DNA from: Apostichopus japonicus
Lineage: Eukaryota; Echinodermata; Holothuroidea; Aspidochirotida; Stichopodidae
Direction: 5' to 3'
NCBI RefSeq assembly: GCF_037975245.1
Contig: NC_092571.1
Location: 27,604,564-27,668,563 of the forward strand
DNA length: 64,000 nucleotides
The position numbers and the translations under genes are program-made. Below are positions 23,405-37,438 of the stretch, piece after piece (the stretch's first letter is position 1; every line of letters begins with the position of its first letter). The notes below the pieces were generated by a model. That model searched no databases. It was given only the letters and a program-made list of their open reading frames with translations, and was not told where the DNA came from.

Positions 23405-26400
23405 TTAACTATTAAATAATCAGACAATATCTCAGCCGATACAGTGGCCGGACGGCGTGGCGCACTGTAATAGCTGTAGAGCGAGATTCTCTTTTGCACG
23501 CGGTGGTTCGAACCCCAGTGATGACGTCTTTTGCCGATCTTTTACAACTCTGGCTTGCATTAGGAGCCTCAACTATTAAACAATCAGCCAATATCTCAGC
23601 CGATACAGTGACCGGACGGCGTGGCGCACTGTAATAGCTGTAGAGCGAGACTCTCTTTTGCACGCGGTGGTTCGAACCCCAGTGATGACGTCTTTTGCCG
23701 ATCTTTTACAACTCTGGCTTGCATTAGGAGCCTCAACTATTAAACAATCAGCCAATATCTCAGCCGATGCAGTGGCCGGACGGCGTGGCGCACTGTAATA
23801 GCTGTAGAGCGAGACTCTCTTTTGCACGCGGTGGTTCGAACCCCAGTGATGACGTCTTTTGCCGATCTTTTACAACTCTGGCTTGCATTAGGAGCCTCAA
23901 CTATTAAATAATCAGCCAATATCTCAGCCGATGCAGTGGCCGGACGGCGTGGCGCACTGTAATAGCTGTAGAGTGAGACTCTCTTTTGCACGCGGTGGTT
24001 CGAACCCCAGTGATGACGTCTTTTGCCGATCTTTTACAACTCTGGCTTGCATTAGGAGCCTCAACTATTAAATAATCAGCCAATATCTCAGCCGATGCAG
24101 TGGCCGGACGGCGTGGCGCACTGTAATAGATGTAGAGCGAGACTCTCTTTTGCACGCGGTGGTTCGAACCCCAGTGATGACGTCTTTTGCCGATCTTTTA
24201 CAACTCTGGCTTGCATTAGGAGCCTCAACTATTAAATAATCAGCCAATATCTCAGCCGATGCAGTGGCCGGACGGCGTGGCGCACTGTAATAGCTGTAGA
24301 GCGAGACTCTCTTTTGCACGCGGTGGTTCGAACCCCAGTGATGACGTCTTTTGCCGATCTTTTACAACTCTGGCTTGCATTAGGAGCCTCAACTATTAAA
24401 TAATCAGCCAATATCTCAGCCGATGCAGTGGCCGGACGGCGTGGCGCACTGTAATAGCTGTAGAGCGAGACTCTCTTTTGCACGCGGTGGTTCGAACCCC
24501 AGTGATGACGTCTTTTGCCGATCTTTTACAACTCTGGCTTGCATTAGGAGCCTCAACTATTAAATAATCAGCCAATATCTCAGCCGATGCAGTGGCCGGA
24601 CGGCGTGGCGCACTGTAATAGCTGTAGAGCGAGACTCTCTTTTGCACGCGGTGGTTCGAACCCCAGTGATGACGTCTTTTGCCGATCTTTTACAACTCTG
24701 GCTTGCATTAGGAGCCTCAACTATTAAATAATCAGCCAATATCTCAGCCGATGCAGTGGCCGGACGGCGTGGCGCACTGTAATAGCTGTAGAGCGAGACT
24801 CTCTTTTGCACGCGGTGGTTCGAACCCCAGTGATGACGTCTTTTGCCGATCTTTTACAACTCTGGCTTGCATTAGGAGCCTCAACTATTAAATAATCAGC
24901 CAATATCTCAGCCGATGCAGCGGCCGGACGGCGTGGCGCACTGTAATAGCTGTAGAGCGAGACTCTCTTTTGCACGCGGTGGTTCGAACCCCAGTGATGA
25001 CGTCTTTTGCCGATCTTTTACAACTCTGGCTTGCATTAGGAGCCTCAACTATTAAATAATCAGCCAATATCTCAGCCGATGCAGCGGCCGGACGGCGTGG
25101 CGCACTGTAATAGCTGTAGAGCGAGACTCTCTTTTGCACGCGGTGGTTCGAACCCCAGTGATGACGTCTTTTGCCGATCTTTTACAACTCTGGCTTGCAT
25201 TAGGAGCCTCAACTATTAAATAATCAGCCAATATCTCTGCCGATACAGTGGCCGGACGGCGTGGCGCACTGTAATAGCTGTAGAGCGAGACTCTCTTTTG
25301 CACGCGGTGGTTCGAACCCCAGTGATGACGTCTTTTGCCGATCTTTTACAACTCTGGCTTGCATTAGGAGCCTCAACTATTAAATAATCAGCCAATATCT
25401 CAGCCGATGCAGTGGCCGGACGGCGTGGCGCACTGTAATAGCTGTAGAGCGAGACTCTCTTTTGCACGCGGTGGTTCGAACCCCAGTGATGACGTCTTTT
25501 GCCGATCTTTTACAACTCTGGCTTGCATTAGGAGCCTCAACTATTAAATAATCAGCCAATATCTCAGCCGATGCAGTGGCCGGACGGCGTGGCGCACTGT
25601 AATAGCTGTAGAGCGAGACTCTCTTTTGCACGCGGTGGTTCGAACCCCAGTGATGACGTCTTTTGCCGATCTTTTACAACTCTGGCTTGCATTAGGAGCC
25701 TCAACTATTAAATAATCAGCCAATATCTCTGCCGATGCAGTGGCCGGACGGCGTGGCGCACTGTAATAGCTGTAGAGCGAGACTCTCTTTTGCACGCGGT
25801 GGTTCGAACCCCAGTGATGACGTCTTTTGCCGATCTTTTACAACTCTGGCTTGCATTAGGAGCCTCAACTATTAAATAATCAGCCAATATCTCAGCCGAT
25901 GCAGTGGCCGGACGGCGTGGCGCACTGTAATAGCTGTAGAGCGAGACTCTCTTTTGCACGCGGTGGTTCGAACCCCAGTGATGACGTCTTTTGCCGATCT
26001 TTTACAACTCTGGCTTGCATTAGGAGCCTCAACTATTAAATAATCAGCCAATATCTCAGCCGATGCAGTGGCCGGACGGCGTGGCGCACTGTAATAGCTG
26101 TAGAGCGAGACTCTCTTTTGCACGCGGTGGTTCGAACCCCAGTGATGACGTCTTTTGCCGATCTTTTACAACTCTGGCTTGCATTAGGAGCCTCAACTAT
26201 TAAATAATCAGCCAATATCTCAGCCGATGCAGTGGCCGGACGGCGTGGCGCACTGTAATAGCTGTAGAGCGAGACTCTCTTTTGCACGCGGTGGTTCGAA
26301 CCCCAGTGATGACGTCTTTTGCCGATCTTTTACAACTCTGGCTTGCATTAGGAGCCTCAACTATTAAATAATCAGCCAATATCTCAGCCGATGCAGTGGC

Positions 26401-29400
26401 CGGACGGCGTGGCGCACTGTAATAGCTGTAGAGCGAGACTCTCTTTTGCACGCGGTGGTTCGAACCCCAGTGATGACGTCTTTTGCCGATCTTTTACAAC
26501 TCTGGCTTGCATTAGGAGCCTCAACTATTAAATAATCAGCCAATATCTCAGCCGATGCAGTGGCCGGACGGCGTGGCGCACTGTAATAGATGTAGAGCGA
26601 GACTCTCTTTTGCACGCGGTGGTTCGAACCCCAGTGATGACGTCTTTTGCCGATCTTTTACAACTCTGGCTTGCATTAGGAGCCTCAACTATTAAATAAT
26701 CAGCCAATATCTCAGCCGATGCAGCGGCCGGACGGCGTGGCGCACTGTAATAGCTGTAGAGCGAGACTCTCTTTTGCACGCGGTGGTTCGAACCCCAGTG
26801 ATGACGTCTTTTGCCGATCTTTTACAACTCTGGCTTGCATTAGGAGCCTCAACTATTAAATAATCAGCCAATATCTCAGCCGATGCAGCGGCCGGACGGC
26901 GTGGCGCACTGTAATAGCTGTAGAGCGAGACTCTCTTTTGCACGCGGTGGTTCAAACCCCAGTGATGACGTCTTTTGCCGATCTTTTACAACTCTGGCTT
27001 GCATTAGGAGCCTCAACTATTAAATAATCAGCCAATATCTCAGCCGATGCAGTGGCCGGACGGCGTGGCGCACTGTAATAGCTGTAGAGCGAGACTCTCT
27101 TTTGCACGCGGTGGTTCGAACCCCAGTGATGACGTCTTTTGCCGATCTTTTACAACTCTGGCTTGCATTAGGAGCCTCAACTATTAAATAATCAGCCAAT
27201 ATCTCAGCCGATGCAGTGGCCGGACGGCGTGGCGCACTGTAATAGCTGTAGAGCGAGACTCTCTTTTGCACGCGGTGGTTCGAACCCCAGTGATGACGTC
27301 TTTTGCCGATCTTTTACAACTCTGGCTTGCATTAGGAGCCTCAACTATTAAATAATCAGCCAATATCTCTGCCGATGCAGTGGCCGGACGGCGTGGCGCA
27401 CTGTAATAGCTGTAGAGCGAGACTCTCTTTTGCACGCGGTGGTTCGAACCCCAGTGATGACGTCTTTTGCCGATCTTTTACAACTCTGGCTTGCATTAGG
27501 AGCCTCAACTATTAAATAATCAGCCAATATCTCAGCCGATGCAGTGGCCGGACGGCGTGGCGCACTGTAATAGCTGTAGAGCGAGACTCTCTTTTGCACG
27601 CGGTGGTTCGAACCCCAGTGATGACGTCTTTTGCCGATCTTTTACAACTCTGGCTTGCATTAGGAGCCTCAACTATTAAATAATCAGCCAATATCTCAGC
27701 CGATGCAGTGGCCGGACGGCGTGGCGCACTGTAATAGCTGTAGAGCGAGACTCTCTTTTGCACGCGGTGGTTCGAACCCCAGTGATGACGTCTTTTGCCG
27801 ATCTTTTACAACTCTGGCTTGCATTAGGAGCCTCAACTATTAAATAATCAGCCAATATCTCAGCCGATGCAGTGGCCGGACGGCGTGGCGCACTGTAATA
27901 GCTGTAGAGCGAGACTCTCTTTTGCACGCGGTGGTTCGAACCCCAGTGATGACGTCTTTTGCCGATCTTTTACAACTCTGGCTTGCATTAGGAGCCTCAA
28001 CTATTAAATAATCAGCCAATATCTCAGCCGATGCAGTGGCCGGACGGCGTGGCGCACTGTAATAGCTGTAGAGCGAGACTCTCTTTTGCACGCGGTGGTT
28101 CGAACCCCAGTGATGACGTCTTTTGCCGATCTTTTACAACTCTGGCTTGCATTAGGAGCCTCAACTATTAAATAATCAGCCAATATCTCAGCCGATGCAG
28201 TGGCCGGACGGCGTGGCGCACTGTAATAGCTGTAGAGCGAGACTCTCTTTTGCACGCGGTGGTTCGAACCCCAGTGATGACGTCTTTTGCCGATCTTTTA
28301 CAACTCTGGCTTGCATTAGGAGCCTCAACTATTAAATAATCAGCCAATATCTCAGCCGATACAGTGGCCGGACGGCGTGGCGCACTGTAATAGCTGTAGA
28401 GCGAGACTCTCTTTTGCACGCGGTGGTTCGAACCCCAGTGATGACGTCTTTTGCCGATCTTTTACAACTCTGGCTTGCATTGGGAGCCTCAACTATTAAA
28501 TAATCAGCCAATATCTCAGCCGATGCAGTGGCCGGACGGCGTGGCGCACTGTAATAGCTGTAGAGCGAGACTCTCTTTTGCACGCGGTGGTTCGAACCCC
28601 AGTGATGACGTCTTTTGCCGATCTTTTACAACTCTGGCTTGCATTGGGAGCCTCAACTATTAAATAATCAGCCAATATCTCAGCCGATACAGTGGCCGGA
28701 CGGTGTGGCGCACTGTAATAGCTGTAGAGCGAGACTCTCTTTTGCACGCGGTGGTTCGAACCCCAGTGATGACGTCTTTTGCCGATCTTTTACAACTCTG
28801 GCTTGCATTAGGAGCCTCAACTATTAAATAATCAGCCAATATCTCAGCCGATGCAGTGGCCGGACGGCGTGGCGCACTGTAATAGCTGTAGAGCGAGACT
28901 CTCTTTTGCACGCGGTGGTTCGAACCCCAGTGATGACGTCTTTTGCCGATCTTTTACAACTCTGGCTTGCATTAGGAGCCTCAACTATTAAATAATCAGC
29001 CAATATCTCAGCCGATGCAGTGGCCGGACGGCGTGGCGCACTGTAATAGCTGTAGAGCGAGACTCTCTTTTGCACGCGGTGGTTCGAACCCCAGTGATGA
29101 CGTCTTTTGCCGATCTTTTACAACTCTGGCTTGCATTAGGAGCCTCAACTATTAAATAATCAGCCAATATCTCAGCCGATGCAGTGGCCGGACGGCGTGG
29201 CGCACTGTAATAGCTGTAGAGCGAGACTCTCTTTTGCACGCGGTGGTTCGAACCCCAGTGATGACGTCTTTTGCCGATCTTTTACAACTCTGGCTTGCAT
29301 TAGGAGCCTCAACTATTAAATAATCAGCCAATATCTCAGCCGATACAGTGGCCGGACGGCGTGGCGCACTGTAATAGCTGTAGAGCGAGACTCTCTTTTG

Positions 29401-32400
29401 CACGCGGTGGTTCGAACCCCAGTGATGACGTCTTTTGCCGATCTTTTACAACTCTGGCTTGCATTGGGAGCCTCAACTATTAAATAATCAGCCAATATCT
29501 CAGCCGATGCAGTGGCCGGACGGCGTGGCGCACTGTAATAGCTGTAGGGCGAGACTCTCTTTTGCACGCGGTGGTTCGAACCCCAGTGATGACGTCTTTT
29601 GACGATCTTTTACAACTCTGGCTTGCATTAGGAGCCTCAACTATTAAATAATCAGCCAATATCTCAGCCGATGCAGTGGCCGGACGGCGTGGCGCACTGT
29701 AATAGCTGTAGAGCGAGACTCTCTTTTGCACGCGGTGGTTCGAACCCCAGTGATGACGTCTTTTGACGATCTTTTACAACTCTGGCTTGCATTAGGAGCC
29801 TTAACTATTAAATAATCAGCCAATATCTCAGCCGATCCAGTGGCCGGACGGCGTGGCGCACTGTAATAGCTGTAGAGCGAGACTCTCTTTTGCACGCGGT
29901 GGTTCGAACCCCAGTGATGACGTCTTTTGACGATCTTTTACAACTCTGGCTTGCATTAGGAGCCTCAACTATTAAATAATCAGCCAATATCTCAGCCGAC
30001 GCAGTGGCCGGACGGCGTGGCGCACTGTAATAGCTGTAGAGCGAGACTCTCTTTTGCACGCGGTGGTTCGAACCCCAGTGATGACGTCTTTTGCCGATCT
30101 TTTACAACTCTGGCTTGCATTAGGAGCCTCAACTATTAAATAATCAGCCAATATCACAGCCGATGCAGTGGCCGGACGGCGTGGCGTACTGTAATAGCTG
30201 TAGAGCGAGACTCTCTTTTGCACGCGGTGGTTCGAACCCCAGTGATGACGTCTTTTGCCGATCTTTTACAACTCTGGCTTGCATTGGGAGCCTCAACTAT
30301 TAAATAATCAGCCAATATCTCAGCCGATGCAGTGGCCGGACGGCGTGGCGCAGTGTAATAGCTGTAGAGCGAGACTCTCTTTTGCACGCGGTGGTTCGAA
30401 CCCCAGTGATGACGTCTTTTGCCGATCTTTTACAACTCTGGCTTGCATTAGGAGCCTCAACTATTAAATAATCAGCCAATATCTCAGCCGATGCAGTGGC
30501 CGGACGGCGTGGCGCACTGTAATAGCTGTAGAACGAGACTCTCTTTTGCACGCGGTGGTTCGAACCCCAGTGATGACGTCTTTTGCCGATCTTTTACAAC
30601 TCTGGCTTGCATTAGGAGCCTCAACTATTAAATAATCAGCCAATATCTCAGCCGATGCAGTGGCCGGACGGCGTGGCGCACTGTAATAGCTGTAGAGCGA
30701 GACTCTCTTTTGCACGCGGTGGTTCGAACCCCAGTGATGACGTCTTATGCCGATCTTTTACAACTCTGGCTTGCATTAGGAGCCTCAACTATTAAATAAT
30801 CAGCCAATATCTCAGCCGATGCAGTGGCCGGACGGCGTGGCGCACTGTAATAGCTGTAGAGCGAGACTCTCTTTTGCACGCGGTGGTTCGAACCCCAGTG
30901 ATGACGTCTTTTGCCGATCTTTTACAACTCTGGCTTGCATTGGGAGCCTTAACTATTAAATAATCAGCCAATATCTCAGCCGATACAGTGGCCGGACGGC
31001 GTGGCGCACTGTAATAGCTGTAGAGCGAGACTCTCTTTTGCACGCGGTGGTTCGAACCCCAGTGATGACGTCTTTTGCCGATCTCTTATAACTCTGGCTT
31101 GCATTGGGAGCCTTAACTATTAAATAATCAGCCAATATCTCAGCCGATACAGTGGCCAGACGGCGTGGCGCACTGTAATAGCTGTAGAGCGAGACTCTCT
31201 TTTGCACGCGGTGGTTCGAACCCCAGTGATGACGTCTTTTGCCGATCCTTTACAACTCTGGCTTGCATTAGGAGCCTCAACTATTAAATAATCAGCCAAT
31301 ATCTCAGCCGATGCAGTGGCCGGACGGCGTGGCGCACTGTAATAGCTGTAGAGCGAGACTCTCTTTTGCACGCGGTGGTTCGAACCCCAGTGATGACGTC
31401 TTTTGCCGATCTTTTACAACTCTGGCTTGCATTAGGAGCCTCAACTATTAAATAATCAGCCAATATCTCAGCCGATGCAGTGGCCGGACGGCGTGGCGCA
31501 CTGTAATAGCTGTAGAGCGAGACTCTCTTTTGCACGCGGTGGTTCGAACCCCAGTGATGACGTCTTTTGCCGATCTTTTACAACTCTGGCTTGCATTAGG
31601 AGCCTCAACTATTAAATAATCAGCCAATATCTCAGCCGATGCAGTGGCCGGACGGCGTGGCGCACTGTAATAGCTGTAGAGCGAGACTCTCTTTTGCACG
31701 CGGTGGTTCGAACCCCAGTGATGACGTCTTTTGCCGATCTTTTACAACTCTGGCTTGCATTAGGAGCCTCAACTATTAAATAATCAGCCAATATCTCAGC
31801 CGATGCAGCGGCCGGACGGCGTGGCGCACTGTAATAGCTGTAGAGCGAGACTCTCTTTTGCACGCGGTGGTTCGAACCCCAGTGATGACGTCTTTTGCCG
31901 ATCTTTTACAACTCTGGCTTGCATTAGGAGCCTCAACTATTAAATAATCAGCCAATATCTCAGCCGATGCAGCGGCCGGACGGCGTGGCGCACTGTAATA
32001 GCTGTAGAGCGAGACTCTCTTTTGCACGCGGTGGTTCGAACCCCAGTGATGACGTCTTTTGCCGATCTTTTACAACTCTGGCTTGCATTAGGAGCCTCAA
32101 CTATTAAATAATCAGCCAATATCTCAGCCGATGCAGCGGCCGGACGGCGTGGCGCACTGTAATAGCTGTAGAGCGAGACTCTCTTTTGCACGCGGTGGTT
32201 CGAACCCCAGTGATGACGTCTTTTGCCGATCTTTTACAACTCTGGCTTGCATTAGGAGCCTCAACTATTAAATAATCAGCCAATATCTCTGCCGATACAG
32301 TGGCCGGACGGCGTGGCGCACTGTAATAGCTGTAGAGCGAGACTCTCTTTTGCACGCGGTGGTTCGAACCCCAGTGATGACGTCTTTTGCCGATCTTTTA

Positions 32401-35400
32401 CAACTCTGGCTTGCATTAGGAGCCTCAACTATTAAATAATCAGCCAATATCTCAGCCGATGCAGTGGCCGGACGGCGTGGCGCACTGTAATAGCTGTAGA
32501 GCGAGACTCTCTTTTGCACGCGGTGGTTCGAACCCCAGTGATGACGTCTTTTGCCGATCTTTTACAACTCTGGCTTGCATTAGGAGCCTCAACTATTAAA
32601 TAATCAGCCAATATCTCAGCCGATGCAGTGGCCGGACGGCGTGGCGCACTGTAATAGCTGTAGAGCGAGACTCTCTTTTGCACGCGGTGGTTCGAACCCC
32701 AGTGATGACGTCTTTTGCCGATCTTTTACAACTCTGGCTTGCATTAGGAGCCTCAACTATTAAATAATCAGCCAATATCTCAGCCGATGCAGTGGCCGGA
32801 CGGCGTGGCGCACTGTAATAGCTGTAGAGCGAGACTCTCTTTTGCACGCGGTGGTTCGAACCCCAGTGATGACGTCTTTTGCCGATCTTTTACAACTCTG
32901 GCTTGCATTAGGAGCCTCAACTATTAAATAATCAGCCAATATCTCTGCCGATGCAGTGGCCGGACGGCGTGGCGCACTGTAATAGCTGTAGAGCGAGACT
33001 CTCTTTTGCACGCGGTGGTTCGAACCCCAGTGATGACGTCTTTTGCCGATCTTTTACAACTCTGGCTTGCATTAGGAGCCTCAACTATTAAATAATCAGC
33101 CAATATCTCAGCCGATGCAGTGGCCGGACGGCGTGGCGCACTGTAATAGCTGTAGAGCGAGACTCTCTTTTGCACGCGGTGGTTCGAACCCCAGTGATGA
33201 CGTCTTTTGCCGATCTTTTACAACTCTGGCTTGCATTAGGAGCCTCAACTATTAAATAATCAGCCAATATCTCAGCCGATGCAGTGGCCGGACGGCGTGG
33301 CGCACTGTAATAGCTGTAGAGCGAGACTCTCTTTTGCACGCGGTGGTTCGAACCCCAGTGATGACGTCTTTTGCCGATCTTTTACAACTCTGGCTTGCAT
33401 TAGGAGCCTCAACTATTAAATAATCAGCCAATATCTCAGCCGATGCAGTGGCCGGACGGCGTGGCGCACTGTAATAGCTGTAGAGCGAGACTCTCTTTTG
33501 CACGCGGTGGTTCGAACCCCAGTGATGACGTCTTTTGCCGATCTTTTACAACTCTGGCTTGCATTAGGAGCCTCAACTATTAAATAATCAGCCAATATCT
33601 CAGCCGATGCAGTGGCCGGACGGCGTGGCGCACTGTAATAGCTGTAGAGCGAGACTCTCTTTTGCACGCGGTGGTTCGAACCCCAGTGATGACGTCTTTT
33701 GCCGATCTTTTACAACTCTGGCTTGCATTAGGAGCCTCAACTATTAAATAATCAGCCAATATCTCAGCCGATGCAGTGGCCGGACGGCGTGGCGCACTGT
33801 AATAGCTGTAGAGCGAGACTCTCTTTTGCACGCGGTGGTTCGAACCCCAGTGATGACGTCTTTTGCCGATCTTTTACAACTCTGGCTTGCATTAGGAGCC
33901 TCAACTATTAAATAATCAGCCAATATCTCAGCCGATGCAGTGGCCGGATGGCGTGGCGCACTGTAATAGCTGTAGAGCGAGACTCTCTTTTGCACGCGGT
34001 GGTTCGAACCCCAGTGATGACGTCTTTTGCCGATCTTTTACAACTCTGGCTTGCATTAGGAGCCTCAACTATTAAATAATCAGCCAATATCTCAGCCGAT
34101 ACAGTGGCCGGACGGCGTGGCGCACTGTAATAGCTGTAGAGCGAGACTCTCTTTTGCACGCGGTGGTTCGAACCCCAGTGATGACGTCTTTTGCCGATCT
34201 TTTACAACTCTGGCTTGCATTGGGAGCCTCAACTATTAAATAATCAGCCAATATCTCAGCCGATGCAGTGGCCGGACGGCGTGGCGCACTGTAATAGCTG
34301 TAGAGCGAGACTCTCTTTTGCACGCGGTGGTTCGAACCCCAGTGATGACGTCTTTTGCCGATCTTTTACAACTCTGGCTTGCATTGGGAGCCTCAACTAT
34401 TAAATAATCAGCCAATATCTCAGCCGATACAGTGGCCGGACGGCGTGGCGCACTGTAATAGCTGTAGAGCGAGACTCTCTTTTGCACGCGGTGGTTCGAA
34501 CCCCAGTGATGACGTCTTTTGCCGATCTTTTACAACTCTGGCTTGCATTGGGAGCCTCAACTATTAAATAATCAGCCAATATCTCAGCCGATACAGTGGC
34601 CGGACGGCGTGGCGCACTGTAATAGCTGTAGAGCGAGACTCTCTTTTGCACGCGGTGGTTCGAACCCCAGTGATGACGTCTTTTGCCGATCTTTTACAAC
34701 TCTGGCTTGCATTAGGAGCCTCAACTATTAAATAATCAGCCAATATCTCAGCCGATGCAGCGGCCGGACGGCGTGGCGCACTGTAATAGCTGTAGGGCGA
34801 GACTCTCTTTTGCACGCGGTGGTTCGAACCCCAGTGATGACGTCTTTTGACGATCTTTTACAACTCTGGCTTGCATTAGGAGCCTCAACTATTAAATAAT
34901 CAGCCAATATCTCAGCCGATCCAGTGGCCGGACGGCGTGGCGCACTGTAATAGCTGTAGAGCGAGACTCTCTTTTGCACGCGGTGGTTCGAACCCCAGTG
35001 ATGACGTCTTTTGACGATCTTTTACAACTCTGGCTTGCATTAGGAGCCTCAACTATTAAATAATCAGCCAATATCTCAGCCGATGCAGTGGCCGGACGGC
35101 GTGGCGCACTGTAATAGCTGTAGAGCGAGACTCTCTTTTGCACGCGGTGGTTCGAACCCCAGTGATGACGTCTTTTGCCGATCTTTTACAACTCTGGCTT
35201 GCATTAGGAGCCTCAACTATTAAATAATCAGCCAATATCACAGCCGATGCAGTGGCCGGACGGCGTGGCGCACTGTAATAGCTGTAGAGCGAGACTCTCT
35301 TTTGCACGCGGTGGTTCGAACCCCAGTGATGACGTCTTTTGCCGATCTTTTACAACTCTGGCTTGCATTAGGAGCCTCAACTATTAAATAATCAGCCAAT

Positions 35401-37438
35401 ATCTCAGCCGATGCAGTGGCCGGACGGCGTGGCGCACTGTAATAGCTGTAGAGCGAGACTCTCTTTTGCACGCGGTGGTTCGAACCCCAGTGATGACGTC
35501 TTTTGCCGATCTTTTACAACTCTGGCTTGCATTAGGAGCCTCAACTATTAAATAATCAGCCAATATCTCAGCCGATGCAGTGGCCGGACGGCGTGGCGCA
35601 CTGTAATAGCTGTAGAGCGAGACTCTCTTTTGCACGCGGTGGTTCGAACCCCAGTGATGACGTCTTTTGCCGATCTTTTACAACTCTGGCTTGCATTAGG
35701 AGCCTCAACTATTAAATAATCAGCCAATATCTCAGCCGATGCAGTGGCCGGACGGCGTGGCGCACTGTAATAGCTGTAGAGCGAGACTCTCTTTTGCACG
35801 CGGTGGTTCGAACCCCAGTGATGACGTCTTATGCCGATCTTTTACAACTCTGGCTTGCATTAGGAGCCTCAACTATTAAATAATCAGCCAATATCTCAGC
35901 CGATGCAGTGGCCGGACGGCGTGGCGCACTGTAATAGCTGTAGAGCGAGACTCTCTTTTGCACGCGGTGGTTCGAACCCCAGTGATGACGTCTTTTGCCG
36001 ATCTTTTACAACTCTGGCTTGCATTGGGAGCCTTAACTATTAAATAATCAGCCAATATCTCAGCCGATACAGTGGCCGGACGGCGTGGCGCACTGTAATA
36101 GCTGTAGAGCGAGACTCTCTTTTGCACGCGGTGGTTCGAACCCCAGTGATGACGTCTTTTGCCGATCTCTTATAACTCTGGCTTGCATTGGGAGCCTTAA
36201 CTATTAAATAATCAGCCAATATCTCAGCCGATACAGTGGCCGGACGGCGTGGCGCACTGTAATAGCTGTAGAGCGAGACTCTCTTTTGCACGCGGTGGTT
36301 CGAACCCCAGTGATGACGTCTTTTGCCGATCTTTTACAACTCTGGCTTGCATTGGGAGCCTCAACTATTAAATAATCAGCCAATATCTCAGCCGATACAG
36401 TGGCCGGACGGCGTGGCGCACTGTAATAGCTGTAGAGCGAGACTCTCTTTTGCACGCGGTGGTTCGAACCCCAGTGATGACGTCTTTTGCCGATCCTTTA
36501 CAACTCTGGCTTGCATTAGGAGCCTCAACTATTAAATAATCAGCCAATATCTCAGCCGATGCAGTGGCCGGACGGCGTGGCGCACTGTAATAGCTGTAGA
36601 GCGAGACTCTCTTTTGCACGCGGTGGTTCGAACCCCAGTGATGACGTCTTTTGCCGATCTTTTACAACTCTGGCTTGCATTAGGAGCCTTAACTATTGAA
36701 TAATCAGCCAATATCTCAGCCGATACAGTGGCCGGACGGCGTGGCGCACTGTAATAGCTGTAGAGCGAGACTCTCTTTTGCACGCGGTGGTTCGAACCCC
36801 AGTGATGACGTCTTTTGCCGATCTTTTACAACTCTGGCTTGCATTAGGAGCCTTAACTATTAAATAATCAGCCAATATCTCAGCCGATACAGTGGCCGGA
36901 CGGCGTGGCGCACTGTAATAGCTGTAGAGCGAGACTCTCTTTTGCACGCGGTGGTTCGAACCCCAGTGATGACGTCTTTTGCCGATCCTTTACAACTCTG
37001 GCTTGCATTAGGAGCCTTAACTATTGAATAATCAGCCAATATCTCAGCCGATACAGTGGCCGGACGGCGTGGCGCACTGTAATAGCTGTAGAGCGAGACT
37101 CTCTTTTGCACGCGGTGGTTCGAACCCCAGTGATGACGTCTTTTGCCGATCTTTTACAACTCTGGCTTGCATTAGGAGCCTTAACTATTGAATAATCAGC
37201 CAATATCTCAGCCGATACAGTGGCCGGACGGCGTGGCGCACTGTAATAGCTGTAGAGCGAGACTCTCTTTTGCACGCGGTGGTTCGAACCCCAGTGATGA
37301 CGTCTTTTGCCGATCTTTTACAACTCTGGCTTGCATTAGGAGCCTCAACTATTAAATAATCAGCCAATATCTCAGCCGATACAGTGGCCGGACGGCGTGG
37401 CGCACTGTAATAGCTGTAGAGCGAGACTCTCTTTTGCA
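23405..37438. repeat. 164-bp satellite array, right block
   Basis: About 86 monomers continue the array of the left block in register. Most copies here read gccTCaactattaaaTaatc and gatGcagtgg, the opposite of the left block. Copies near 30950-31210, 36010-36260 and 36690-37438 revert to the left-type gccTTaac/gatAcag. Local variants include cagCggccgg (near 24919, 25083, 26722, 26886, 31806-32134), ttttgAcgatc, cttAtgccg and atcAcagcc. The last monomer breaks off at ctcttttgcac, where ttttgcac is repeated once at the junction (37432-37447). Confidence 0.97.
27348..36619. repeat. Long-range duplication inside the right array (about 4 kb, twice)
   Basis: The order of rare monomers at about 27348-31371 is repeated at about 32924-36619. 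Pairs: run of gatAcag/attGggagcc monomers at 28168-28660 and 33908-34400 (offset 5740 = 35 monomers), ttttgAcgatc monomers near 29600-29930 and 34850-35010, atcAcagcc near 30155 and 35238 (offset 5084 = 31 monomers), cttAtgccg near 30747 and 35830, gatctCttaTaac at 31081 and 36165, gatcCttt at 31244 and 36492 (offset 5248). Offsets step by whole monomers, showing later single-monomer gains and losses. Confidence 0.8.

Noticed and set aside
28451-36535. Plus-strand 70-codon frames starting MPIFYNSG in the right array
   Set aside because: They appear only in monomers with attGggagcc, where a chance ATG is available from the satellite sequence; not coding.
1-37438. CRISPR array
   Set aside because: Repeats are contiguous with no unique spacers, far too long, and the DNA is eukaryotic.
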